Below are positions 11,667-23,700 of a DNA stretch of 64,000 nucleotides, one piece after another. The notes below the pieces were generated by a model. That model was not told the origin of the DNA. It saw nothing but the letters and a program-made list of their open reading frames with translations, and made no database searches. Both the position numbers and the translations under genes were made by a program. This DNA is from Cyclina sinensis (Eukaryota; Mollusca; Bivalvia; Venerida; Veneridae): assembly GCA_012932295.1 (NCBI GenBank), contig JAAONU010000123.1:5828001-5892000 (forward strand). Reading direction: 5' to 3'. The stretch's first letter is position 1. Each line of letters starts with the position of its first letter.

Positions 11667-13695
11667 GATTTTTCACCACCTGTTATATGAGCACTATGTA
11701 CTCGGGTAAACTAAAAAGTATGGAAGCTATGCTCACGTTGATGCTACTAACAGTGTGAAAATGAATTCATCACAGTCTCTTTATCCATCAACCAATTAAG
11801 GTGGCAGACATGGACACCCTCTGTAGATTAACACTTGGAAGGATAATTCACAAATTCAGTTTTGTCTAACAGTTTTTTTTTTGGTTTCTTAAGATAGACA
11901 AAGGTAGGAATGATATTCACAGAATCTTCAGCATTTCAGTTGTTGAGGCTGTAACGTAATGGATATTGTTAAGTTAAATGAATATTCTCAGGCAATATTG
12001 TTTACTGTACTAGAATTTCTATAGACAAATCAAGAATAGAGACCAGTGCTCAGGGCAAATAAGGAAATAAGGAAAAAAGCAAATGTCACAACAATTTTAT
12101 TTCCAAAAATATCACAACAACTTGTCACTTATGGACATTATATATATCTCTCTGGGAAAACAATAAACATTTACATAATGACTTACTGATAAAAGGTATT
12201 AAACAAAATTAGAAGTATGTCAATTTATGATAAATAAAAATCTAAAATTAAAAACAAAATCTCCCCATAAGTATCAATAAATATCTGAATATAGTTAATA
12301 TCTTAAAAAATATAATCCTTTCCTTAACTTTAGAAAGTATTACCATGGGACTTTACTACTGTACAAATACACTTAGTCCATCCCAAAATGAAGTTATTGG
12401 TGAAAACAAAAACGTTTTTCTATTTTGATTAACAGTGTCCTTGACATTCATTACTGACACCCCGAACTCAATCCCATTCTACAGTTACATAAAAAATACC
12501 TACAAATGAAGTTTCATATAGAGTGACAACCCATTCTCTTTTTATCATCGAGAAAAGGTAAAAAGTAACAGGACAGACCAGTCAACAAACACACAAATAT
12601 TCTCGTCCCATTCTCTGGCCACAGAAACAAACAACATAAAATAACTAAGTTTGGGGGGTATAATGAGTTTTACACCATTAAACTATTATATTACCTTGCA
12701 TCTATGTATAATTACATAAAGTATATACAATTGTAAATTACTGCACTGTGTACAACAAGCTGGTACCATATTCAGTCCAAATTCAGTAAATCAAATACAA
12801 TGTACATGTATTTCAATCACACAGCCCTTAAAACAGACCGTTTAATACATCAATCAGACCATCTGGGAATTATCTTAACACACATTTTGAAATAAGTTAA
12901 AGGAATGCATTGTGTTCACTGATGTATTAAACTTAACAGTGAAATATCTTTTGGCTATAAAGGGTAAAGTTCCAGTTAAAATGGCTAAGAAAATAACTTC
13001 TGAATTATGTAAACCAGTACATACAAACAAAAGAAACTGTTTGTTAATTCTTAAGTTTTAAAGAAGAATCATTTCATGCAACTTTTCTCATCATTGTGCA
13101 AAAAATACCAATTTAATGAAAACATAAAGTTACTTTATATAGCAACAATAAATTATGAATTTAGAATATCATTTATCAAACAATAAGGCTAAAACAATAT
13201 ACCGGTATGCAATAAGTTGTACTGCATTTGAATCAGTCATTTACCTATTACATATACAAATTGAAAAATGTACAAGATATATATATGTATGTAAATTTGG
13301 CATTTCTGAACACCACAAATAAAAAAGGCAGATATCTTAACATTTACTTCATCACATCTGAAGAGTTTGGTTACAGACCTAATCTACCACTTTACAATGT
13401 CTGAACTACGCCAAACTGTGGTACTACATTCACATACTTAAAACAGCTAATAAACATTAATATATTTTGGCATGGATAGCTTGTCATTGCAATATAAAGA
13501 AATACAAGAAATAGAACTATAACTAAGACAAACACACTTATAAATAGGTAAAAACTGAATATTTCTCCACAGTGGATGAACACTTCATGTTATGTACATA
13601 ACAAATTGAAGACTATGTACCAATATAAAGTGTCAATTGTTGTTTGTCATTTTTTGTATTATTATCAGCATCTGCTAAACATATGTTTATTTCAG

Positions 13696-13838
13696 CTTCA
13701 ATACTTTTCAACGCTGTTACACCAATTGTACTAAAGGAAATATCAGAGAGGAATCAAGGTGATGATTCTGATGAAGCTGGCCAAAATTTAAGAAGTACCA
13801 TTGTGTGCAAAATCTTTGTTTATAGTTTCCAAGTTTGA
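13696..13838 (+). CDS. Possible terminal exon of an unrecognised gene, tail-to-tail with SLC2A13
   Basis: After TTTATTTCAG an open frame reads ASILFNAVTPIVLKEISE, then RNQGDDSDEAGQNL, then a short hydrophobic end and TGA. Codon content looks more protein-like than in the surrounding repeats, and AATAAA follows at 13930-13935. No upstream partner exon was recognised and the sequence matches no family I know. It may be chance. Confidence 0.2.
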
Positions 13839-14387
13839 ATTTACAGATCATATATTTAGATTCGGGAAAAATATCTATGAGTATGCATGTTCTCAGAACA
13901 GACTGAAGATGGCATTTTAAGACTTTTTTAATAAATATTGTCAAAGAACAGGGTTTTGTGTATTATATTGAAAAATATCTTTATACTTTTTTCATAGTTT
14001 TAGGTTGAAAATTTACATATCATCAATTCCATGCTTCACCATGAACTGCAATACAGTAAATGAAGTATGGATGCACATTGTTTCCAAAAGATCCAACATC
14101 ATTCCTAGTGCTGGTTAAGTGGGTAACATATGGATGTTCTAAGCAAGGCTTTGTCCATAAGTACCAAATAATATACTTCTTTATATGCAAGCTAAAATAC
14201 AACTTGTAAGTACATGTACTATATATAATTACAAAAAATGCTAAATAAACTGAACTATCACAGGACTCTAGTTTCCCAAAAAATCAGCTGTGTTTGACAA
14301 CATATATGCCATACAAGCTGTGTCTTGGCAGCTGTGCTATTCTGCAATGTCTGCCTTTGAAACTAACTATACCAATAAGCATAAAGT

Positions 14388-14393
14388 TTTATT
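14388..14393 (-). terminator. Candidate polyadenylation signal of SLC2A13
   Basis: AATAAA on the minus strand, about 145 bp past the stop codon. It is the first such hexamer after the stop. Chance occurrence in AT-rich DNA cannot be excluded. Confidence 0.35.
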
Positions 14394-14537
14394 ACACAAC
14401 ATCTTTGTACAGTACTATTTACTGGCAGCATTTTCATTCAAGGAGTAACATTGATCTTTCACTCTGAAAACTAGGTTACAGGACTGTTTTAGGTACACAG
14501 AGTGGGCTAGAACAACTGATAACTTTTCCAGTTTAGT

Positions 14538-14764
14538 TCACTCTGGTGAATCCAGTTCTGACTCTCGACCATCTCTGTTTAGTCCTCGGATGTGAACATA
14601 CTGTATTGTCTTTGTGTTATAATCTGAATTTGAAGAGACCCCACACCAGGGGCTGGCAAAAAGGCCTTCAACTTCCTCTAGGCTCTTCCCTTTGGTCTCT
14701 GGCAGCCATACAAACAGCAATAAGGCCCCTAGCAATGACAAACCAGCATACAACAAGAATGTCC
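14538..14764 (-). CDS. SLC2A13: SLC2A13 last coding exon (TM12 and C-terminal tail, TGA stop)
   Basis: It starts after TTTTTCAG and encodes [20 protein letters not shown] (TM12), the [12 protein letters not shown] motif, and a cytoplasmic tail of about 40 residues rich in Ser, Asp and Glu that ends at TGA (14540-14538). The tail length is similar to that of vertebrate HMIT. Confidence 0.94.
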
Positions 14765-17700
14765 CTGAAAAACAAAAACAAAAATCAAAACTGAATAGAA
14801 TCTTTGAGCAATAATCATGATTTAATGAAATTTTAAGGCAAATCAAATCTTAATACAGGTAACTGACATAGTGTTTTGAGTAGAGATAATCATAATATAT
14901 AAATACATACAAATATATAAATACTCAATTTTACAATCAAAATTACACTATCAGTTGTTCCCTACTTGCTATTGGAGCTGGAACTGAACAGACCTAGACA
15001 GACAAGGATCAATATAAAGAAGAAGGAACATAAAGTTTAGCAGCTTTACAAGCATCATACCACAGATTCTTTACTACTGAACAACTTGCTTTAACAAATG
15101 CTACAAAAAGATGCTCATTAGTTTGATTTAGAGTAAGTTTATTTTTTGCTGATATCAGAATATAAAAGGGCAACCACATATCTACCACCATAGATCACAA
15201 AACAAAGACATGGCTGAAAGAAACAGTCTCTTCCAAAGTTGTTGTTGTTTATTGGGGTTTAATGCCGATTTCAACATCTAGGTTATATCTCGGCGGTCAG
15301 TCCACCTAACCGGTTTTCCTGGATAACTGACCAGTAATTACCAATTTCTCCGCAAGTGACTGACTACTGTTCCCACTTGATCTACTCTGAATCAGCGGTG
15401 AGAGACAAATGAACATCAGACACAATGCCTGAGATCAATTTTCACAGAGAAATTTTGCCCCGCCCAGGGGTCGAACCAGGGGCTCATGGATTACTAATCC
15501 AGTGGTCTACCTATTGAGCTAAGTGGGCAGGCTTACTCTTCCAAAGAGACTGACACACAAAGACATATCTTTCTCAGTGATAATCATGGTATAACACATG
15601 AACTGGAAGAAACACACATTGGTCTCTTCTGAAGAAAGAATGTGACCATATTCCTTAATTTATTGCTTCCTCATAACTAATCTATGAAAGCCAATTGCCA
15701 CAAAATATTGACACAGGAGCAGTTAAGCCATAAAGTTCTTTGTAATTTATGGCTTTCACAAAGAAATTACTTCATTGACTGTAATAAATACTATAAGATA
15801 AAAAACAAATGTGAGAAAACATTATTTCAAACACTTAATCTTTGTAGAAGATTAAAAAATGTAGCAACCAAGATTTCTTTTTTTTTCTATAAAACAACCT
15901 CAATTGCTTTACCCAACAGATTTTAGGGAGACCTGGGAAGAAAGTGTAAGTCCATATATTAGGCAATATTAATGAACACATTTCATTACATGTCTAGATG
16001 TTCTAGATAAATGTCCTCAAATACAATAACCATAAGTAATGTATCTACTATACTGTCTGTACATATCCTGCTATATAGACTTCTGGTCTTTCAAGAATAT
16101 ATGGGGGATAAAAATGTTGAATAACTGAGGCAGAATTCTGAGAAGTTGGTTAATGGCCTCATTTCTGGGCTAAGGTTTAAAGTGCTGACTTTTAAAAGGA
16201 TATATAAAATTAGTTACATAAAAAAAAATGCTTGTAAAAACAGCAGTAACATATGTAATTCTACCCAAGATTGTTCAGGGAGTTTATATTACTGTACTCT
16301 CTTAAATTTCTGTGAATACCTTTTTATTGCAATGTTTAAATAAAAAATGGCTTGTATCTTTGCAAAAAGTCTTTGTCTTAAATTTAATCAAAATATAAAG
16401 AGGCACCGATATTCTTGGCTGAATCAATCAGAAAAAACTATCCACTTCCTTAGAATGTCAGGCAGCATTTAACTGGAAAACTCTATGTCACAACAGGCTC
16501 ATAGGTATTGTTTACTACAAATGGATTTTATTGATGGCAAGTCTGCAGAAGGAAAATCTCACAGAAAACCCAAAGGTGGTATTAAAATAAACAATGGAAA
16601 TTTTAATTCCATTTCCCAATAAACAGGACTGGTGCGCCTTATTGATTAGCTGGTCTTAAGTTGGACACTGATTATCCACAACAGAGAATTATGTTGCAGT
16701 ATCCTGTGATTAATTGTGCAGTTTCAAAAATATTCTTGTAATATAAAAAGGAGCCATAGTTTTAAGTCATGCTTGTCAAATTTAAAACAAACAAAAAATA
16801 CAAACACACATTTTTTAAAATTAAATAGTGAAATATGATTATTTTTGTAGACTTTATCTTGTTGTAAAACTGACAGCAACTATTTAAGACTACAGTATAA
16901 TTTTATTTTAACTTATAAGTACAGTTTAGAAAAATTATTTCAAGTCATATAATTGCAAATAAATGCACCCTACATGTCAAAGTTTAAAATAAAAAGGAGT
17001 AATCATGGACAGCCAAATCCCAGGCCCAAAGTTAAAAGGAATCTAGTGATTTCTGTGGTGCAACATCAGAAGTCAGCAGTAATAATTGAAGTTAAATTTA
17101 ACCATAACAAATAGTAAACCATGAACTTCATAAACAGGAAAAAGTTCAGTATTTTGTTTTAATGGTGAATAGACACATACTACTGTTGACTATCACCTAT
17201 GGTTAATAAAAAACAAATACTTGAATGCAAATGATGGAGAATGGGTAGTCTATGAACTAAAATTTAAAAAAATATGGTATCCTTTAAATGATGAAAAATG
17301 TTAAAAAATGTCTGACAACTCCCTGTAGACATATTTATTAGAAGCAGGTCCCTTAACTTACACAACAATCAACAGGATCAGTTCTAACTTGCAGTCATTT
17401 ATATATTTGCAACTTTGGTACTCATAAACTCATAACAGCTAATTTAATGACTGCTTTTGTTTTTAAGGAAGTTATTGACAGATTAAACAACAATACAGCT
17501 CAATACTGGTTTAAAAGAGGTATTTACTTTGGATAATGCCAAGATGTAAAGGCTAATAATGGGGTTCAAGGAGCCAATTAAAAATGTCATAAATCTTTTC
17601 TGATGAAGAAAAGTTTCGTGCATATTAAGTACCTACTGCATTATTATCACTGTATTGAATGTAAAACTTTATCAATTGCTTCCCTCTCAGAGGAAAATGC

Positions 17701-20700
17701 TGCAACTTGATTTTATGGAGTCTCTTGGCATATATTCTGTACCTAATATATTTAATCACTGTATAGAAAGTAAAACTTTATCAATTGCTTCCCTCTCAGA
17801 GGAAAATGCTGCAACTTGATTTTATGGAGTCTCTTGGTAAATTCTTTCAAGTAACTGTTCAGTTGAAAATATTGAAATTTAAGTCTCATTGAAGAATTTG
17901 TTGAGAAAGTATCCATTCTGTAAGCTAAATGATTGACTGCATTAATATAAATGCAGAAGATGTGGAATTTACTTTTTTTATATTTTTTTTTTATTATTTA
18001 ATTTTTTATTTTTATGGGAAATATAACAGACAGTAACTGGGGTGAACATGGCTGTATAATATATGTGTATGTGCTGTCATCATTTGTGAAAACTTTTAAC
18101 AACTTACTCATTTCAAATCGGTTTGTGCATAAATGAAATTGGTTCCCTTTTACATAAATATAGAAATGACAAATATATTGTGTTCTAATAATTACAGACC
18201 AGACTAGAAAGAAACTTGGAGCCATAATGGTTGTAAAGTTGACTTTTAGATAATAATATATTTTATGACATCGTCCAACCAGTGCTACTGTCATGTCAGA
18301 ACAAAGAGGTCTACTTATTTCTTGTTAAATACAATAAAATCTGTAAATATCACAGGCAATAGGAACATTTTTTCCTTCTTTGACAGGTGGCATCCACATG
18401 AATTAACAATAAGATTACATCACTAACTGAAACTACTATATGTCCTCTACCTATTTGCATGGCTGGTAAAACTAATAAATTTCCGAAACTGATGTGTTTC
18501 AAAAGATATTGATGTAGTTCTTGGTACCTATAGGGCACCACATGTCTTTTACGGAAAAAGTGTTTCAAAAAAGTTTCTTATCTTACAACTTTTTAATTTC
18601 TATGCTCCATTTGAACAACATTGGTGAAAATATACATGTAGTTCAATTACAAAACTGTAGGAGTTGTGCACAGATGCAATATTAAGTAAAATTAAACAAA
18701 GGGCAATAACTCCAGAAACCTGAGTGTTTGCACTGCAGCACTTGATAATGATCATTCTGTGAGAATTTGGTGAAAATCACATGGGAAACGTAGGAGCAGT
18801 TGTGTACACAAGAAATATTAAGTAAAATTAAACAAAGGCCAATAGCTCCACCAAAAATAATCAAATCGCATGAGAATATGCATTGCAGCACTTGGCAATG
18901 ATCATTCTGTGAAAAGTTGGTCAAAATCAAATGAGAATTGTAGTAAGGGTTGAGCACATCAGATAGGACAGACAGACAAACTGAATAACAGAAGGACAGT
19001 GTGACTACTATATGCCACCCTAAGGGAGCATAAAAAACCATAAAAGTTTCACTTTGAGAGTAAGAAATGAAGTTGACTTTTAAAATTCTCACAAAACCAG
19101 TCATTTATCATTCAAGTGACATCAAATTCATTAAAATATTCTCAAACCCTCTTTAGAGATACATGTATGATAAGAGTAAGGCATGAATTATGGAATTTAC
19201 TACTTTTTTCTCAGGATTTCATGAGATCTGAACATGATTGTAAAATTACTTACCAAACCTTGTCAGGTTTTCCATGAGGGTTAAGAATGTCATTGACACA
19301 ACTAGATTAAATACCCAGTTTGTAAAGGTAGATATGGAAATTGCAGTGCTTCTTGCCCACAGTGGATAGATTTCAGAATTTATTGTCCATGGCATTGGTC
19401 CCATACCTAAAATAATATCGATAAACAAACTTCTGTTTTATAGTTATCTCTTTATTCAAAATAGCATGCTGAATTTAAAACAAATCTGTCTTTCAAGTGC
19501 AATTCTGTCTAGACTACACTGGGAAAGATCTCAAATACTTTAAAAATCTTGGTCCTTCTGCCTGTCATATAAATCTGGACATCCTTTCTAGTTTTTTATT
19601 AAACATCTATGCATTTACACAGTTTTATTACACAAACATTTTTCAAGACATTACCATGCTGAATGGTGCTAAACATATTCCTTGACAAAAATTAATGAAA
19701 TTTACGAAAAGGTAAGAAGTATAACTTTGAACTTACCTGGAGCAAAGGTCACAAGGTATAAAATAAGGCCAACCATTGGCATCCACGAATATGGTGATGG
19801 ACAGTAGTCATATGCCCAGGTCAGTTTTCCTGGTAAAGCCTGCACATTACACCTCCCAGAAACGGACACCCAGGGGTTGTCTGGACTTGCTTGTAAACAC
19901 GAAGTATTTGATAAACCTGATCCATGACCATCAACAAAACAGAAGCCACATGCTAAATCCATCATGCAGTCATTACATGTACTGTAAAAAGAATGAAGTG
20001 TGAGAAGCATTTGTTATGACACAGCTTTTTTCACACAAAAAATATGACCCCAAAAAAATCAAAATCAAGTTCTTTTCTGTCTCACGAGTTTTGTAGTTCA
20101 GTCAAGGACTAACATACCCAAACGAACACTGATTATTGCTTGATAGGACACCTGCCTTATAATGGAAAATGTGCCTGAGTGTGCACAGAGCTTAATGACT
20201 TACTTAGAATACCTTTTGTCTGGTTGCAGGTAGTATCTGAAATTAATAACTTCTTGGAAATAAAATGATCAAACCTAAAATGGTTTAAATGTAAGAAACC
20301 AAGAAAAATTCTGGTGAAATCAGGTGATAGGGTTTCAAATATGTAAAGACAAAATTTCCATTTCTAGTGCAGACAAATAAATTTCTTCATTGAAAAACCA
20401 GAATGTCAAGTATTTCCTACCTGACAAAATCTAGTAATATGAAATATGGTTAAAAAGACACTAATCAAATATTACTAGACAGCCTTAAAAGACTACCGTA
20501 TATTAAATCTGTCATTCTAAACTAATGCAAATTCCCGAAATCAGACAAATACAATTTGAATGCCAGACATTGCAGTGATCCAGGCAGTTTCAAATTACAG
20601 TAATAGAGTATTAATATAAAGTATTTAAAACGGGATAAAAAGTTTCAGACAGGGATTTCTGTGAGATATTGTTACCAGACATTGAATTCAAAAGGTCTCA

Positions 20701-23700
20701 GTAATGTTAATTACTGTTTTAAAAGATGAAATTATACATGAAACATTATCCTTCCCATATATATACAGATGCAATCAAAGGACCAACCATTTCTAACGAA
20801 AATACCGTATTCACCCCATCTAGCGCCCATGCCCAAAAAAGTGCCCCTGATGTATCTTTTGACCTCCAAATGAATAGGCACCCCTTTTATGCAGTAGGAA
20901 ATTTGTAAATGAACATGTTTTTGCATTGTTGTTTCATTTCCATTTTGAAATGGCAAATACAGCCTTTACTACCGTCTTGCAAAATAAACTTCTAGTTTCA
21001 ATTTTACAAACTTTCTTGCATCTTGAACTAGACAGTAAGCTTTATATTAGTACTCATTTAAGCGTCCCTCTTCTCTCGAATTTTCTAAGCACCCTGGGTG
21101 CTAGATGGGGTGAATACAGTATTTGTGAAACTAAAGTTGTTCTTTTACAAGTAGTTCACAATAACTTCATATAAATCATGTTCGCAGTAATATTCACAAG
21201 TACAAGGAGCATAACTCGGTAGAACATCAATAGGCCGAACTTCAATAATCTGAACTTAATCACTTGTTTAAAGAGTTTTCTTTGTCCATTTTTTTCCAAA
21301 TAATTTAACTGAATAAACTTGGAGAAATCTGAAGTGTTGAAATCCGAAACACTGTATTAATAGTCCTTAGCAAAATCGTCAGTCCCTACATGACAGTTTC
21401 TTCATTAATATCAATCAGTAATGCGAAGTTGATAATTGCTGTCTGCATAATTGCCGCCTGTGACTCATTTGTTTTTCACACCTATCAGTGTCTTCCCAGC
21501 AGGGATGAATAACAAACAGTTAAACTGGTTGTGTCACAATTACAGTGACAAGTTGAGTAAATAATGACATGTGTGTAAGTGCTCCAAACAATTTTGTTAT
21601 TGGCAATATAAACTCTTGCTTTCTTATAAATTTTGTCAGTTTGTCTCAGTTGCTTTCTTGAAAAGTAATACAATGTCACCAGAAAAACTCAATTTCATAC
21701 ATATTCTTTGATTATATGTTTCCATGGATACATTTTTCTGTACGGAAAATTGCCAGTATTATATTCCTATATGTACAATTTGAGCGGGGTTAGTGTTATC
21801 CAATATTATGTAATTCTATGTTTTGATTGGCTGTTAGAAGATCCGATTATTGCCGAAGCATTACGTATTTTTACGATGTAGTACCTGTTGAATCAATTTG
21901 CGATGTTGTGTTATTCCGGAAATCCTCGAACAGAATTACGGACAGAATCACGTGACTGTCTGGTAATATTGTGTAGGAACATTGAATGTTATTGTTTTGA
22001 AATCTATTAATAGTAACAAGTAACTGATAAGAGATACAGGTAACTTTTTGAAGGCTGGCACAAATATGGCTGTTGATAAAAATGCAAAACAGAGTAATTT
22101 TGTAATTACAGTTGCAAAGTCATTTTTCATCAAACAATTAAATATTTTATATCATTTAAGAGGTCTGTAAACTCATATTTTTTACATATATAAAAAATAA
22201 TTTTCAAAACTGTTCACTTTCCTGTTGTTTGTAAATGGCTAAACTTAGTGCATCTAAGCTGCTAGAAAAATGCTGAAAAATGCTGAAACGACAGGTATAA
22301 ATTAGTTTAGTTTTCTTTTTTAAAAGCAAAAATTCAAAATCTGCTTATATTTTCAAAATATGAATTTAAAGAGCTTTCAAATGATTTAAAATGATTCAAT
22401 GTTTATGTTTAATGTTAAATAATGTTAATTAAAATTTGGCTCACAAAGAAAAAATACATCTAAAGTTAAAAATTCTGTCTGGTTTCCGGTGGTACTTTGC
22501 TACGACAGTGACTGTTCCTCACCTGGTCTTTAATATGTTGAATTATATCAAAGTAATCAAAGCATGGTCATAGTTTATTATCATAATTGTTATTACAAGT
22601 ATATTTGTTATTCTATTCTTCTGTTCAAGCATGTTATTCCATGAAATTCATATTATTTTGTTACTTAACAAAACAAACACTGTTTCAGTATCATAATTAT
22701 CACCATTAACATCAAGAGATATATGGAAATAAAAGGTTGAACAAATATGTTGTTGTTGTTCTTCAAAAAATGGGCATTACCTTAGTTATAATTTGTCTGA
22801 ACAGACAGGTCTTCAATTTAAAGATATATATTAAATTTCTTTTTATTAGCCTCTGCAAACTAAAGTTTGAGAGTGCTTTAGCTTAAGGTTCCTTAAAGAT
22901 ACAGTAAAAACCGTACACTCAAACGGACTCGAGTCCATTTGAATTTTCCTTGTTTCCAAATGTGCTATGGAAAATTTAAGCATGTCTATATTTTATTCAT
23001 GCAGTTTGTTCAATTAAAATGAAAATAAAATAGAAAAAGAACCTATGTTTTCTCATAGATTATATTGTTAAGTTTCCTACAGCCATTTACACATACTCTC
23101 ACAACAGAAGTGTGACTGGTGTTAAATCAGAATTATTGGTATTCCTGGCGACTTCAAACTAGTGATGTTCCAATGTATGTGTGAATGAAAGTCACAGCTT
23201 TTCACTAACTGTCATATGTTACATGTATGTAAAAAGGTAAACAACTAGGTATTCACATCCATCACGTATACACAAAAATTAGTAGAATTATTTGCTCATA
23301 TTCTAATAATGGGGGAGGGTGAGAGTGGGGTTGAGGGATTAAATTCCAAGTATCCAAATATTTTACTTTAATTATATTTCTTCCAAATATCTATGCCTTG
23401 TATTACTGTCAATTCCATATAGTTATTTTTAGGGATGTAAACGAATATTTAAAACGGTATCCGGATACTCGTATAGACTATCTGGATACTATCCGGATAC
23501 TCGTATAAAATCGACGACTAGACGATCTCAATGTTCCAATTCCTAGGCTTAACATTTGATGTATGTTTTACATATTGTTCCGGTAGTCATATTACAGGTG
23601 ATAAGACAGTTTCACAAAACAATAACTGTTTTGTATCTACTTGTAAATAAAGATGATAATACAAAGACATGTTTTTGACCGTTTTTAATTTCCTCGTGGC

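Larger units (their letters stand above)
11273..11687 (+). mobile_element. TRIM-type miniature LTR retrotransposon with tRNA-like modules in its LTRs
   Basis: Two direct repeats, 11273-11416 (144 bp) and 11542-11687 (146 bp), start TGTAGCC and end GTTACA or GTTATA, and are about 94% identical by eye. The 125-bp interior starts with a primer-site-like TGGGGCCCAACG (11419-11430) and ends with a polypurine run TTGGAGGGGG (11528-11537) just before the second repeat. There is no coding sequence. Each LTR carries a tRNA-like segment with pol III A and B boxes. Flanking target duplication is not clear. The layout matches TRIM elements; a homologous but older copy lies at 50080-50550. Confidence 0.85.
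10079..11715 (-). mobile_element. Satellite-bearing element with AACAAGAGG...hairpin terminus, interrupted by the TRIM
   Basis: One end is AACAAGAGGACCATGATGG followed by ATCGCTCACTTGAG. The other end is the degenerate form of CAGGTGAGCTAAAAA at about 11700. The interior holds about 200-bp diverged repeat units. The same ends occur at 37242-39674, so this is a transposable unit rather than a random array. The TRIM 11273-11687 sits near its end. Confidence 0.55.
7440..13270. repeat. Segmental duplication, copy 2
   Basis: Second tandem copy of the preceding block. It is longer because of a miniature LTR element (11273-11687), an expanded 40-bp array (9315-9560), a 45-bp triplication (7841-7975) and a microsatellite. 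Open frames at 9594-9857 and 4544-4780 are paralogous to each other but do not resemble a known protein. They are best read as shared repeat sequence. Confidence 0.85.
14765..19253 (-). other. SLC2A13 intron, 4.5 kb
   Basis: GT-AG intron between the TM10-11 exon and the last exon. It contains a SINE (15239-15535), an exact 68-bp duplication (17661-17837) and a dispersed repeat (18650-19035). The remainder is AT-rich without recognisable genes. Confidence 0.9.

Noticed and set aside
18682..19104. 140-codon minus-strand open frame as a protein
   Set aside because: It spans two units of a dispersed repeat and repeats its own sequence; best explained by repeat structure.
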